64,000 nt of DNA from Terebella lapidaria (taxonomy: Eukaryota; Annelida; Polychaeta; Terebellida; Terebellidae): contig OX424557.1 in the NCBI GenBank assembly GCA_949152475.1, positions 25,729,462 to 25,793,461 on the forward strand. The letters are read 5' to 3'. The translations under genes were made by a program, and so were the position numbers. Below are positions 11,401-23,770 of this stretch, in pieces; within the stretch, counting starts at the first letter, position 1, and each line of letters begins with the position of its first letter. The notes below the pieces were generated by a model, which was not told the origin of the DNA, ran no database searches, and saw nothing but the letters and a program-made list of their open reading frames with translations.

Positions 11401-13519
11401 TGACTGTATGCACGTACCTGTACAATGTACTCTTTGAAGGCATGATAAATATATCTGCAAGCGTTTGGTAGCACTGCCTGCTCTTGAATAGCAACCCCAA
11501 AGCAACTGCCCGATCTCTCACAGTCCATCTACGACCTATTGAATTGTTTTGATTATGTTTGTAGTTACGCAATCTCAGGTGGCACAAAACAGAATGCTCC
11601 ACAAATGTGTTCAAATGTCATTCAAATTATTAATAAACATTTCAGGAATTATGAAACCATGATTATGAAATATGTTACTCCACCATATATCTGTAAATAA
11701 ATATACATGTCTATATTTGTTACTAACCTGTGCTTTTGCGGGTGCAGTTACGCAGCTGTCCGTGGAAAAACATGGCTGCTGGGGGCTTCATGCCCAGTTT
11801 CAGACAGGCTGTGTAGATGGCATCAGGTGTCAAGTCAGGTGGAGTGGCAGCAACTTGCTTCAGTTGAACCACCTCTTCTTGGAGTTCAACCACTTTCTAT
11901 GTTTGAGAATATAAAGTAAACAACATTCGTGTCAAATTCCAGATATCTATTTTATTTCTATGACATTAGTCATGTAGCAAAGATCACTAGTATGCAACGA
12001 ATATATTATATCTCCGATAGCTAGAACCTAAATGTAGTTGAATTTTTGTTGCCTAATATGTTTTGCAACATATATATTGATCTCATCAAAATTTTTATAT
12101 AATCTCTATGTACATGGAGTCATTGAAACATATAGCGAAATTTTATCTATTTTGTGCTTATTTCATAAAAACATAATATATATTTTACCTTGGCCAATGT
12201 TTCTGCACCCTCAACGTCAACAAACTTCCAAGTGGATGAAGTGGTGTTGGTGCCGATGTTTTTGGTATTACTTGGTCCACTTGAGCAATAAGCATGGTCT
12301 ACCTAGAAGGAGAACGAAACAATAAGTGTTCAGTCACTTTGTTGCGCGACCTTGGTGCTATTCTATGTACCTGATCATAGTAGTCAAATGTACATTTATA
12401 CACCAAATAAACTAAACAACTAAACACAAAACATATCCTAACGCTGAGCAAAAAATGGCATGGCTATGCCTCATGAACTATGCATGTGACAAACATATGT
12501 TCCTTCACATTTTGAACAACCAATATGATCACCTAATAAAATTTCATGATATTCATTCTACTGCACTATTCTACAAGTTCAAATTACGGTTCTTCACCTT
12601 GGCTTGCGTGCTGATATCCGTATCAGGAGACGGGATCCTATTTTCCTTGGATTCTATAGCTGCGGTTCGATCACGGGGAGGATTCCTGATGCTTGGATCA
12701 GGAATATCAGAGCGAATACTTCTATCACCAAACAACGTAGGTACGGCATTCCAGACAAGACTGTCCCTCGTTGTGTTCATGAACTGACTCTCCAAAAAAT
12801 GGAGATCACATAAACGACAGTTCTTGTTGATATACTCAGCATCTGTTTTCATGAGATCTTGCCGACGGCAGTTCAGGACCCATCTTTTGCACCTATATAA
12901 ATATAATATGTGATATAATAAATAATAATTTTGAACCAATAACAACCTATGTCTCAGATTGCCAACGTTATTGTAATGCAACTGTTATGTCGTGCAGTGT
13001 GTAATAACGACAAGACTCATGGTCAGTGAGCATACAGAAAGAGAGTTTATTGAATGACCAGTGGACATATATATAGGCAGGAGTGTAACGCTCCAGTGAA
13101 CAATTTGAGCTGATGTAAAGACATACAATGTATGTATAGACCGGGCGTTAGAGTTTATTGCATGTGTGATACAACAGCAACCTATTATGTTTTTTCTGGA
13201 CGGGCACCAGTATATCTTATGTACCAGGCGTAGGCCCTAACCAGTGATATCAAACAAGAAAGTTGAAATTAATTAAGTGACTACGATCAGGTGATCTTTG
13301 CTGCTAGCCTACTCGTACGCTACGGCTCTAGGGCCTAGTAGGGCCTAGGCTGCTAGGCAGGCGACCTACGGCTGTGCATACGGATCTAGCAATGATTCAC
13401 CGTAATTTATTTTACCTGTCTTTGTCTTTAGGGAATCTGAAGAAATGGCGTGTTTTTGATACAGATTGACGTTCGCTGCACCCGTAAGCAGCACAGAAAC
13501 TTCCCGAAGATTTGGGCAT
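8437..13519 (-). CDS. THAP-domain P-element-type transposase (THAP9-like), 10 exons, 890 aa
   Basis: Predicted exons, minus strand in order: 13416-13519, 12598-12892, 12189-12302, 11728-11896, 11418-11535, 10954-11198, 10543-10742, 10320-10415, 9829-9945, 8437-9651. All introns are GT-AG and phases match; the 2673 nt form one open frame from ATG 13517-13519 to TAA 8437-8439. Residues 1-89 are a C2CH THAP DNA-binding domain (C9, C14, C63, H66, W39, closing AVPTLF). A short heptad-like helix follows (KVVELQEEVVQLKQV). The RNase H-like catalytic core shows FDEM (D305), CDQGS (D393) and LENFF (E613), with ALHDTPH between, as in P transposases and vertebrate THAP9. The length is close to human THAP9 (about 900 aa). 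By family it should bind and cut the element ends. No stop or frameshift was found. Exon limits come from consensus sites and frame only, without transcript evidence. Confidence 0.92.
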
Positions 13520-13546
13520 TTTCAGTTTCTGTAGCGGACATCTTGG

Positions 13547-13580
13547 AACAAAAACAGGCACACCCATTCGCTGGGGGCGC
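13547..13580 (-). repeat. Right subterminal inverted repeat
   Basis: Reverse complement resembles 6963-6996. It lies between the start codon of the transposase and the right TIR, in the presumed 5' untranslated or promoter region. Confidence 0.7.
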
Positions 13581-13635
13581 TGTCGGCGTCTGGTGCAAAA
13601 AGCGCCATCATGGCGGACAATGGTAAATTGCGGAG

Positions 13636-13662
13636 TGGGATTTCTCGGTTTTATCTTCTCTG
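13636..13662 (-). repeat. Right terminal inverted repeat of P-like element
   Basis: 27 bp ending TTATCTTCTCTG, the exact reverse complement of the left TIR. It lies about 115 bp upstream of the transposase start codon, so promoter and end overlap as in other compact P elements. Confidence 0.93.
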
Positions 13663-13669
13663 GCTGAAG
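13663..13669 (+). other. Right target-site duplication of P-like element
   Basis: GCTGAAG, the second copy of the 7-bp target. The following bases (TCTGGAGTATAATGG) match the continuation at the empty paralogous site after 23791. Confidence 0.85.
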
Positions 13670-15955
13670 TCTGGAGTATAATGGTGTTGTTCACCAACCT
13701 GCCAGTCCAGTGAAGGCAGACAGTTGTATTCTTATTGTATTATGTCGGTGGTTTTTCTCCCAAACTGTACATCAGGTGAGAAAATATTATCGGATATATG
13801 TAGAATATTTGAATCTCAATGAAGAATATTGCCTAGTCATATGGAGGCGCCATTAAATTTGCTCAAGTATGAAAAACATCGAAAAAATATTCGATAGAAT
13901 GAAAAGTCTCCTATTATTTTTCATCTTTCAAATTCACCTCAATCCATTTTGAATTTTGAGAAATTCATCTTCAAGATGTGCTTTTCGTATTTTTTTCTGT
14001 AATATTAAATTACTTACCTTCTTACTGCTCATTTGCTTATTTTGCACAAAGAACAGAAACTTAACATGATCGTTGATTGGGTCTCATCACATTTTCCAAC
14101 TGTATATTCCCTTGTTCACATTTGATTTGCTTAGCTGATTAACAATGGCTATGTATTCCAGTTCCATTCGTAATAATCGAATAAATAATCACGTCTAATC
14201 CAATTTGTATTCATTTTGTTCTGGAATGTGGACTAGAATGCAACCATGAGTGTTTTGTGTATAGGTTTAGATCTCACAGTGCTGATTGTATTTCGCTCTT
14301 TTAATGCTGAATTTGGAATGAAAGAATACATGTTTATATTTCCTTTTCAGTACGCATTTTTTTGCCCCAAAATGGTGTGATCTCTGTTATATAATTGTTT
14401 TGTAGAAAACAATGTATGTCGCTGTGTAAAACGAAAGTCACTCACAGATTGGTTCATTCATTCTAGACAAAGCAAATTTCTATTTACATCTATTAGCGAT
14501 TCTGTGTTCTGAAGAGATTAGTAATCACTAAAAAAATTTCGCTGATTTTCATTTTGTCCCCCATGATATGGCTATACCACTTGCATCAGTACCAAAGTAT
14601 AATGTGGAATTTATGTTATGTGAAAATCTTGAACATTTGGATGTATATTTCATGTTTTTCACTTATTTACAACAGTGGTTTGTCCCCCAAGCAATAGTCT
14701 GTACATATTTGCTTTTATAGCATAAGTTAGCACGAGTCTGCAAGTCGTATTAGTTAAGTATTGCTATTAAGTTTTTGCTATTCATATAAGTAGGTTCCCT
14801 CTAGATATTATGTTCACGAACTCATACTCTGAATAACAATGATCTAACAACGTATCAAGGAGAGTAGCAACACAGGCAATATTTACCTCTTTGGCAGGAT
14901 GATTACACTCGACCAATGAACGTAATGCCGGTCCCAAAAGCAAACTTAAAGGTGTGCCTTTGTTGTGGTGCTTCATCACCCGTTGATAGATAGGTAGTGT
15001 GGTGACCAGCATACCCATGACCGTTTGTGCGGATATAACTAACACAAATTCTGGAATTATCCCGACCAATCACCATGGAAGTTATCTTGGAAGCGTCATT
15101 CCTGATATGCGCAGTAAGGGCATTTCTGTTTTCACTGTAATTGATTTAACGGACAAGTGACAATAATAATGGAATGCATCAGCTTCATATTCTCAGACGA
15201 TCTGCTTCATGAGTGCATAGATTCATTTATAAGTTTATAGTTATTTAGTGTAAAAACGTGATTGCTGGTGAGACTAACCAATGTTTGGCAGACATTATAA
15301 TTTCAATAAATCATGTATGCTCCTCATATTGAACTGAATGCTCCAACTGACACTGCATTTCCTGTATCGGCCTCGGTATTTTCAGGTAATACTTCAACAA
15401 GCTGTGTTTTTCATTATGCCAGCAACACTTCTGCGGTAATTTGGTCATGCTCACAAGCGCCAAGGAAGTGTGATAATGGACTCAATTCACTGCGCTTCCC
15501 AGCAAAGAGTTTGTATCAAAGGCTAATATGATTCACAGGGAGACTTGTTAGGCTCCTCTCTACAGTCAATGGTGCAGCACAATTAATCATTTTTCAGAAT
15601 GATGGATGATCACTTTTGTCATGCGGTAAGGGGGTTTCCACTACTGACAACACGAAACAACGTGCAACAGACGCCTAGTTCTTTCGATTCTTGTCAACGA
15701 AATCAATTGATATATTTTCTATGGCGTTAATATTTTCTGCATGTATGCTTGTACGAATAACAATACCTTTTTGAACATATTATGGTCACTCATACTCAAA
15801 CTGCAAGATGTTGGGAAAGAAATGTTTCATAATACCAAGTATATAAGAAAAGAATAATTTCCAGAACACCAAGGTAATGACCAGAACACCAGGGTAGAGG
15901 AATGTATTTAGTAATACAAAAAAAAAACGCCTAGATATTCTGATCATACAAAAAT
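13670..15955. other. Right part of tandem unit 1, no gene supported
   Basis: AT-rich sequence continuing the host repeat. 13670-13740 matches 23791-23850, and 13885-13975 matches 24020-24100 and 57965-58050. 14795-15080 matches 48380-48650. The 95-codon minus-strand frame at 14782-15069 is not preserved in the second copy, so it is not called as a gene. Confidence 0.6.
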
Positions 15956-17334
15956 CACGATTACTGAACCAAATGCGTATGTCGATAGGAAAAAAACAAG
16001 AATGGCTGAAAGCCCTCCACAAACACTGAATCAAATCTCAACAATAGGTCAACAAAAAAACTGAAAAGTAAAAAACACCAGCTTTAAGAGCGCCCAACGA
16101 TGTGAGCTATAATGTTCGGCGTTCCACCAAATACCATAGACATCAAGCATGGCTTTGATCTACAAAACCCTTTCAACAAAATTGTAGTTGTTCCTCCTTT
16201 TACACCCATGACTTGTGATGGGAGCTAAAATAGTCCATTATATCTTGTATTTGGCAAAAATAATGAAGTGTATTACGGCAAGTTGATATAGACTTGAAAG
16301 CGCTGATTGAGACTGAAAATCCATTAATTCAGTGGGTTTTTTTTTTGCAGTGTCTTGGACGAAAGTTGTATATATATTTTTTATCAACAGTCAATCTGTA
16401 CCCTTTCAGGAATTGATGTTTATTGAGCAGCAAACAATGGCCAATAATGATACATGTCGTCGACTAGTGCAGAATCTTCTGTTCCTAAAGTTAGAGGTTC
16501 AACAACATCTGAATGTCTCCAATCCACCACGCGAAATTGTTTGCGTAGAACTTTTTTCATCTGATACAGAAATAATTTCTTCATCTGACACAAAAATAAT
16601 TCTGTATCAGCATGTATCATCTAGGAATCTAGTGCTGGAATTGTGTCATATGGCCAAGTCTCTGCACTATTTCAATTTCCGTCTGAATATTAACATTCAT
16701 ATTCTAATAATTAGCCCCAGCGACAAAAAACCAATATATTTCCCCGTCAAAGCAATGACGTCGTAGGTATTCAATCTCAAGTGATTGGACAATCGTTTTA
16801 CCCAACATTGCTCATCAAAGTTATGGATCCTTGCAGATTAGCCAATATCCTATTCAATGGAAGAATCTGAGGTCACATTCTATTGCCATAGAATCATTAG
16901 TCAGAACAGCAAAGGGTTTTGAACAGAGTTACAGAGAATTGTACCAATAATTCTTTGTCATAGTGGGGAACTCCAATTTTCCAAATTATCGCAAAACTCT
17001 GGACAGGGTGCATCCATCGTCATGGATGTCTTTGTTTTGGTTTCGTCTAACGATGGTGGTGGAACGTGCTGTGCTATTGTTGTAGAATTTGCGGTAGTAC
17101 ACATCTGGGAGACACCTCATTGACACCCGCCACTGAATTCTTGGTAATGGCTGCAATTATCATCCTACCTTGTGTGTCCCTGATAAGGTGGAAATCAATG
17201 AACGGAGTGTAGGATTTTTTCATCGAAAATAGTTTTGGAAAGGCTTATAACATTTTTGAAGCATGCAAATTATTTCAGGCGCGTCAGAAACATTTCAGAC
17301 GCATCAAAAATAGTTTGAGACTCGTCTAAGTTTG

Positions 17335-17600
17335 AGACTTTCAGATGTCGTTCATGACTTTAGATCCATGTTTTGGCTGATGTATCCCTCAATAATTGTT
17401 CTGAAAACGCTCGGTGTGGACAGGCTGACTTCGTCAATGACCTCTTGTCCCAACAGCCTCTCTGGTGTGTACCCTCATAGGGACGTGAGGCTAGATGCAT
17501 CATTTGCCACGTATTGTACCAAGCCCTTGCTCTATGAAAATTGAATATCAGGAGTTGTAACGACATCCAGAAGCCCAGTCGAATATTGCACACTCGAATT
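17335..17600. repeat. Tandem-unit landmark block, copy 2
   Basis: Second copy of the block at 1840-2090, preceded by degenerate GACGCATC-type repeats at 17225-17335 as in unit 1. Confidence 0.75.
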
Positions 17601-18954
17601 GCTTTTGCTACTTGCAGACATATGATATCTACCACACATATGATGCATATATTTTTTCCACGTTTATCATTGATAGCATATCAGTTGTGGTGAACAGCAG
17701 CAGAAGAAAAAAATTCGGGGATTTTGACGCAAAAGGTGTTCAAACTCCATAATATTTGCTAATTTCCATCACCAGCTGTGATGCACGATCGTCTTCTCGT
17801 TCTCCATTTTGTAGAAGTCTATCAGGCTACCATGACGAATGTCCCACGTTAGGGTAGTTTTGGAAGTCAGTGCGTTACGTCAGTGATTATTGGATCAGTT
17901 CCTAGGTTGTAGGCTTGACGGTTACATATTTCACAGACACTTGCCCAAATGTGGCGCCGTGCCTCAGCAGCAATTCGTTTAAATTACCTACTTCGTGAAC
18001 ATGCCAGTCAACAGCAATGACTCATATATAGACTCGAATGTAGTGTATTTTGTGATTAGGTATCATTTGACAATTTTCCAGCTCTTTTGTGGAACTGTGG
18101 TACTGTTATGAATTTATCATCTACTACACAAAAGATGAATGCGATATATTTTGTAATATTCCTGTGCATTGTGAATGTGCAAACTATCTACTACTCAATG
18201 GTACCCAGTATTTCCTGTATTCAACACATGGTATAGTTTTAAAAGTTTGGTATTTTTCCCCTTTAGCGAACTCGGTTATTTCAAATTCTTTGCAATGGTA
18301 TCATTCTCTTCCTTCCTGTAGACCAAAGTGCAGGCAGCAAAGTTTTAATAAACTGATGAAATAACTAACTTTCGTCATGATTTCATGGCAATAGTCCCCC
18401 AAAATATATAAGACCAATATTGAATTGTCATCCATTGTTCCAAGCATGTGCATATAGTGTATCAACCACAAGCAAAATTCTGCTCATCCATTACTATATT
18501 TTATATTTATGATAAAATTGAAAACGAACATGGCCACCTCTGGGACTTACGTGCTAGAATGTAAAATATATAAAGTTAGTGTATTTGATTGTAAAATATA
18601 TGAAAATTGATATTTCCAGCGAAAAGACAGCCATTGATAATATTTGGGGCATTGAAGGACTGACTGGTTGCACACAATGCACAAATAATAAAGAAAAGTA
18701 ATCTCCGAGACGTCGACATATTCCTTGATTTGACAGTCTATTGAAAATCTAAATTTACAAAAATGAGATCTTTTCTATCACGCGATACTGCTACACTAGC
18801 TTATTATAATAAAAACTGCACTCCATGCATATCAGTATTAAAAAAGGCTGAATAATCTTGATTGCTCGCCTGAGTGTGACACTAAAAATCTGTGATCAAT
18901 ATCCGTGCACCCTGTAACCATCTTATTAATGTGAATATTATGCTGGGTAGCCCC

Positions 18955-21840
18955 ATTGTGTTTCGCTTTAAAGAATACCTACATAAATTGTAACACTACC
19001 ACGGAAAATAAGCTTGTTTTATGGTGGCATCCCACTGAACGTACTGGACGCACAACAAAACATTACAGGTATACAGCATATTTCGTTGACAAACTACTTA
19101 TAAATAGCGCATATCGTAAGTCATCTTCGTTATATTTGGAATTTTTAGTACTTTTATCAGCATAATCAAACGCCCATAATTGTGCGGTCGATGAATCAGT
19201 CCTTACACATGCATGCCACTGGCGATGGTTTTGAACTTCCAATAGCCCTTTTGCGGTCTATAATAGAGTAATAGTTGTATGGTCCATTGTCAAATATTCC
19301 ATCTCTCTGCAGTTAACAATAATTATCCTTTGGGTTCTGTGTCTTTGGTAAGACCAACGAAACCGACTCTCGAGTCCGAGAGTACATATATGCTAGTCCA
19401 ATGTCTAATCGTATCTCGAAGAAGTATGCTTTGTAGGTAAATAGTGAATCAACACACAAGATTGGTCTTCGAATATGGATACAAACTAGCTTCATAATCG
19501 TTACAATCCGTCAATTTTCTACATTAATTGCCTCGCATTTCGTTGTCCAGCCACATTGTGCCACAGCGCCAACCTTGACAGTTTTTCCATATCCGCACTG
19601 TTCTGTCCTGAACCCCACAGTCCAAAATTGATGATAGGACGGGGCGAACTTCTCCCTGGCGACAGGGGATAAAACGTGGAATACAATCAACAGGCGTGTG
19701 GGTCGTGGGGGTTAGCGACTCCGACAGTATCAAATTTCTCTCGTGTCATTGTAACCGCTATGTAGATTATATGCTGATCATATTACCATGTCCATCCTCG
19801 GTGGCTGATTGTCTTTCGGCAGTTTGATACATAACAGGGTTTCCATCACGTTTGTTGATCGGACCAGATACAACTTCAGGGCTTGTATATATATGACTGG
19901 TACCATTTTTGTGTTGGTATTGGTATTGACTTGGTATTGGTAGCAAAACAACATGGCATTCCAATTCTATCTCGAAGGTGAATGTTATTCGGTGTAATTT
20001 AAATAAAATCGATTCCATCAATTTAATGACAAATTGATAGGACAACTCTTTCACCATTCGATAAATTTTGTTCACGATGTGCTGTGAGCGATTTGTTCTG
20101 GCATGGGAGATCACACTCGTTTACATTACCAATCAGTAACCATGATGATCTATGTTTGGCCAATTTTGCCCACATCATGTGTACTGAATTGGATAAATAT
20201 CCGTAGCGTAAATGATTAACAAAGATGTGTCCTTGACGACATGAGAAACTGGTGAAAGGAAGCACAATGAATGATTTGAACGTAACATGTGATTTTTGGC
20301 GCGTAACATTACCGGATATTATAGTGCACTCGTTGAAAACACGAAGAAGCCACAAAATAAACAAGATATAAAACACCGCAACAGACGGGCAATATTTGAT
20401 GCAGCATCAATCACCTACCAGGTGTTTTTTGTATATATGGCTGCACAGTATGAGATTTTTTTGCATCTCAAACAAGTATCTGAAATTTAGTTTAATAAAT
20501 TAATTGACATAAAACATTACTTGTCAGTTATTATACCTGTAATTCATATTAGCTCGTCTGTATAGAATAGTACCTAAGCTTGATACTATTAAAAACTTCA
20601 TCATTTAGGGTAACTATATTTTATTACTTAGCATTTGTGTAATAATATTATATAATGACAGGTTTACTGCTAACTATAAATGACCAGTTCGGTTGTAATA
20701 AAACACAATAATGTGATGAAAATGATTGTTGTTCACTATATCATATTAAAGAACCAGCTAATTTCCCAACGCAACAAGGGGCTTTGTGACAGAGTGTAGG
20801 ACAAATCCATAGAGTTCCCATCTATGTCAGTGACAACTTGGTCGCTTGTGTTTCCCTCTCCACCACGTACTGAATACAATACCAATTGTGGCGTGAAAGC
20901 ACATGGGGTCGATGCAGCAGGAAGGAACACCATCCAACCGGATGCCGGACCATTGATGTGGACCTTACACTGGATGTTTGTCCATTAATGGGTGATCAGC
21001 ACACAGAATATATATCATCCTTCGCCACAATCCTTTCAATTCCTGAATAAGACGTAAGGACAGAATTACCAGCCTTGAATACTTATTGATTCCATAATAC
21101 TGGTAAAATCGTTAAGAGTTTTAGCTGTTTGTGTTTTTAGAAGTAACCAGGTTTTTGGTGGGAGCTATTCACCCTGCGGTAGCACATGGCTTGATGTCAG
21201 TATGAATATGCAGTGGTGTAAAGTAGTCCATATATTATCCACAAACAATATTACCAACTAAAATTACTCCACAACCAATGTCCATTGAATTTGCTTGTCA
21301 CTACTAACAAGATTTTATTTGAGACACTTCTTCCTTGTATTCTGGTTTTTCGGATGCCGTCGTATTTTTGCTCACTGGCACTGCCAACTGGGGGTGAGAA
21401 GGCTTCAATGTTCACTCTATTGTTCATAGATATTTTGTCAGTTGTGAAATCAAAGCTGGTGGTGGTAACTGAATTGTCAATGGCATGTCAGAGCAGATGG
21501 TCAATGTTGCTATTGGTGACATTGTTTTGTTGTACAGCCTGTCTATGGTGAGCATGTAGGCGTCCTGAAGTAACAATATTGTAATGAATAGATGGAACGC
21601 GAATTACCGAACAAAGCCCAACTTCATGTATGGAAACTGCTGGAAAATCACAGGCCAATATTACCTATCTATGCTGTGGTTCCATAATGCTGCATCAACT
21701 TGTCGACTGAGCTGATTTACTTAGTGGATGCACGCATCAAACACAGGTACCATGTTCTTTGTGGGTTGTATGATAAGGTCTCTTATCATACCATGTTGAT
21801 GTCATGGAATATTATTGGACAAGACATACAACATAAAGAT
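18955..21840. repeat. Long homologous block of unit 2, paralogous to 3200-5990
   Basis: Same order of sub-blocks as in unit 1, with several small indels. Two corresponding minus-strand frames were compared codon by codon by eye. Replacement differences clearly outnumber silent ones, which argues against a conserved protein. Confidence 0.7.
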
Positions 21841-22271
21841 ACATAGAAAGAATCTCTTCAAACCTGATAGCAGCAATCTCAAATCTGATTGAAATGTCAT
21901 GTTGGCGGATATTTTAAGATTGATCTTCTGATATCAGAGATTGATTGCTCAATACAAGTTTATATAGTTTGGGATTGGTTGGCTTTATACCGAGAGTGAC
22001 ATTTGCTTACAGTTAGATACTGTGTTGTTATTTCATGGCTACGGGTTCTCCAGATAAGTGTTCTTTCTTGGTGGTGATGTACTCGTGTATTGAGATATTA
22101 TTTGCAGCCCAACTTTGTTGAAGCAGGTGATTTATCTGTCTTTTGTTCAGAATTTCTAGATGTAATTGTTGTTCAAGAAGAATTACAATCATTGATATTA
22201 ATGCCAATGGAAGTTCAGCGTGACAGGAATCCATATGTCTCAACTGGTTCCTCGAGAGGCGAGCTCCACAT

Positions 22272-22582
22272 CCTCCTCAGCAAAGAATATCCGGCATGTG
22301 TATACAAGTACAGCATTCCTGAAAAATTAGTATTGTGGCTGAATCAAGTTGGGAATATACTGTTTTCTCTTCACATTGTACAAATAAAAAATACTTTTCC
22401 AAGTTTACTTTCATTCAGCATTGTAACCTCCTCAGCAAAGAATATCCGGCATGTGTATACAAGTACAGCATTCCTGAAAAATTAGTATTGTGGCTGAATC
22501 AAGTTGGGAATATACTGTTTTCTCTTCACATTGTACAAATAAAAAATACTTTTCCAAGTTTACTTTCATTCAGCATTGTAAC
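22272..22582. repeat. 155-bp tandem duplication, two apparently identical copies
   Basis: 22272-22426 is repeated directly at 22427-22582 with no difference that I can see. Both copies start CCTCCTCAGCAAAGAATATC. Identity suggests a very recent duplication or an assembly artefact. Confidence 0.88.
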
Positions 22583-22934
22583 ATGTATGTTATTATTTAT
22601 TACCTGTTACATAGGCTACACTTGATCACACAGTTGTACAATAAGGAGTCTTTTAGTACACACTGCATATGTTGTGAGTCGGGTAGCACCAACGTTTCAA
22701 GACTCCCTTCATTCCTCCAGCGGCTATTATCACTACACAGTTTTGACCAGGAATATCTAATATCGCCCAATCAATCAATGTCTGAACATAAGAGCTGCAA
22801 GTTTCAGACCTTTCCGCGAAAACAAACTCCACAAGATTACAAAATGGAAACGTATCAACCAGCTATTTAATAGTAATAGACCAGCTATGTATAGTCATAG
22901 ACCAACTTTGGCTCAAAGTGCATTTTTAATAGCA

Positions 22935-23338
22935 TAGAGTTTTTATGCCAATGAACCTATTATAAAATTTCAATCTGGTAGAAGGGGGAATAAATTTATA
23001 GTGTGTTGTTTCACGAATATCATTTTTCATATCTGGTCTCCAACCAAATCCACTTCGTCCGCTATTTGAAGGTAGATATCAGACTGTTAGGTAAGTAATC
23101 CCCTGGCTATGCCGTCACGTGAACTCTCGGGATTTCACGTAGAGTTTTTATGCCAATGAACCTATTATAAAATTTCAATCTGGTAGAAGGGGGAATAAAT
23201 TTATAGTGTGTTGTTTCACGAATATCATTTTTCATATCTGGTCTCCAACCAAATCCACTTCGTCCGCTATATGAAGGTAGATATCAGACTGTTAGGTAAG
23301 TAATCCCCTGGCTATGCCGTCACGTGAACTCTCGGGAT
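22935..23338. repeat. 205-bp tandem duplication
   Basis: 22935-23139 is repeated at 23140-23338 almost perfectly (one clear difference, CTATTTGAAGG versus CTATATGAAGG). Each copy ends with a CACGTGAACTCTCGGGAT phrase. Confidence 0.88.
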
Positions 23339-23381
23339 CGTTCCCAAGTGGCATTCCAATTTACAGACATGTCAAAGAATT

Positions 23382-23700
23382 AGGGCAGCCCGTTAGTGCC
23401 AGGTGTGAACATATTTGTATCTGGTGGTCGCTATAAACATATAACAGCCGCCACTAAACACATGCAGCTGGCATTTATTAAGATGGCGGCCGCCACTTAT
23501 TATCTGGCGACCGCCAATTAATTAGATGTAACTAATGCTTAATGGTAACTAAGTGGTGGCCGTTGGATATTAAATGACGCCAGATAATTAAGTAGCGGAT
23601 GCCCAATAATATATGGCGGCCGCCAAATACACAAGTGGAGGCCGCTAAATACTGAAGTGGCAGCCGCCAGTTTTTTCAAATGTGGCACTAACGGGCTTCC
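23382..23700. mobile_element. 319-bp inverted-repeat element (MITE-like) rich in GGCGGCC palindromes
   Basis: The ends carry inverted copies of AGCCCGTTAGTGCCA (23387-23401 and 23683-23697). The interior is a chain of spaced, partly palindromic GGCGGCCGCC-type motifs (for example TGGCGGCCGCCA near 23484 and 23613) separated by AT-rich linkers. Flanks read AAAGAATT on the left and AAGGAATC on the right. The paralogous site in unit 3 (about 57588) has a single AAGGAATT with no insert. This supports an insertion with an imperfect target duplication of about 8 bp. No ORF is present. The mobilising transposase is unknown. Confidence 0.8.
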
Positions 23701-23770
23701 GTAAGGAATCACCTCATTTTCAATTCAAATTCGACATACTGGACAAATCGGCATTTCCGCACTTTATTCA

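Larger units (their letters stand above)
6901..13662 (-). mobile_element. Complete P-element-like (THAP/P superfamily) DNA transposon, 6762 bp
   Basis: The element is bounded by perfect 27-bp terminal inverted repeats (6901-6927 and 13636-13662). It is flanked by the direct 7-bp duplication GCTGAAG (6894-6900 and 13663-13669). Between the ends lies one multi-exon transposase gene on the minus strand. A diverged copy of the host repeat at about 23771-23840 shows a single GCTGAAG with left and right flanks directly joined, so the insertion boundaries are supported independently. P elements are known for about 31-bp TIRs and 8-bp duplications. Here 7 bp match perfectly, and 8 bp would match with one mismatch. 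The reading frame, splice sites and both ends appear intact, so the element may be, or recently was, autonomous. Confidence 0.93.
1..15955. repeat. Tandem unit 1 (partial at left edge, interrupted by P-like transposon)
   Basis: First visible copy of a diverged head-to-tail repeat unit. Landmarks shared in order with unit 2 are about 1485-1760, 1840-2090, 2165-2300, 3200-3660, 3775-4130, 4190-4600, 4600-5350, 5350-5990, 6860-6900 joined to 13663-13740, and 13885-13975. Without the 6.76-kb transposon the distance to the matching blocks of unit 2 is about 8.7 kb. I see no supportable gene outside the transposon. The exact left boundary is outside the window. Confidence 0.7.
16330..22270. other. 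Unit 2 repeat sequence without supported genes
   Basis: 16780-17200 matches about 52050-52560 and 61940-62530. 17335-17600, 17830-17990 and 18955-21840 match unit 1. Only small frames not conserved between copies occur here. Nothing was recognised between 21840 and 22270. Confidence 0.55.

Noticed and set aside
13010..13380. Possible LTR or nested repeat in intron 1 of the transposase gene
   Set aside because: Only vague LTR-like features. No paired ends or duplication could be defined.
14782..15069. 95-codon minus-strand ORF
   Set aside because: The homologous block at 48380-48650 does not keep the frame, and no family was recognised.
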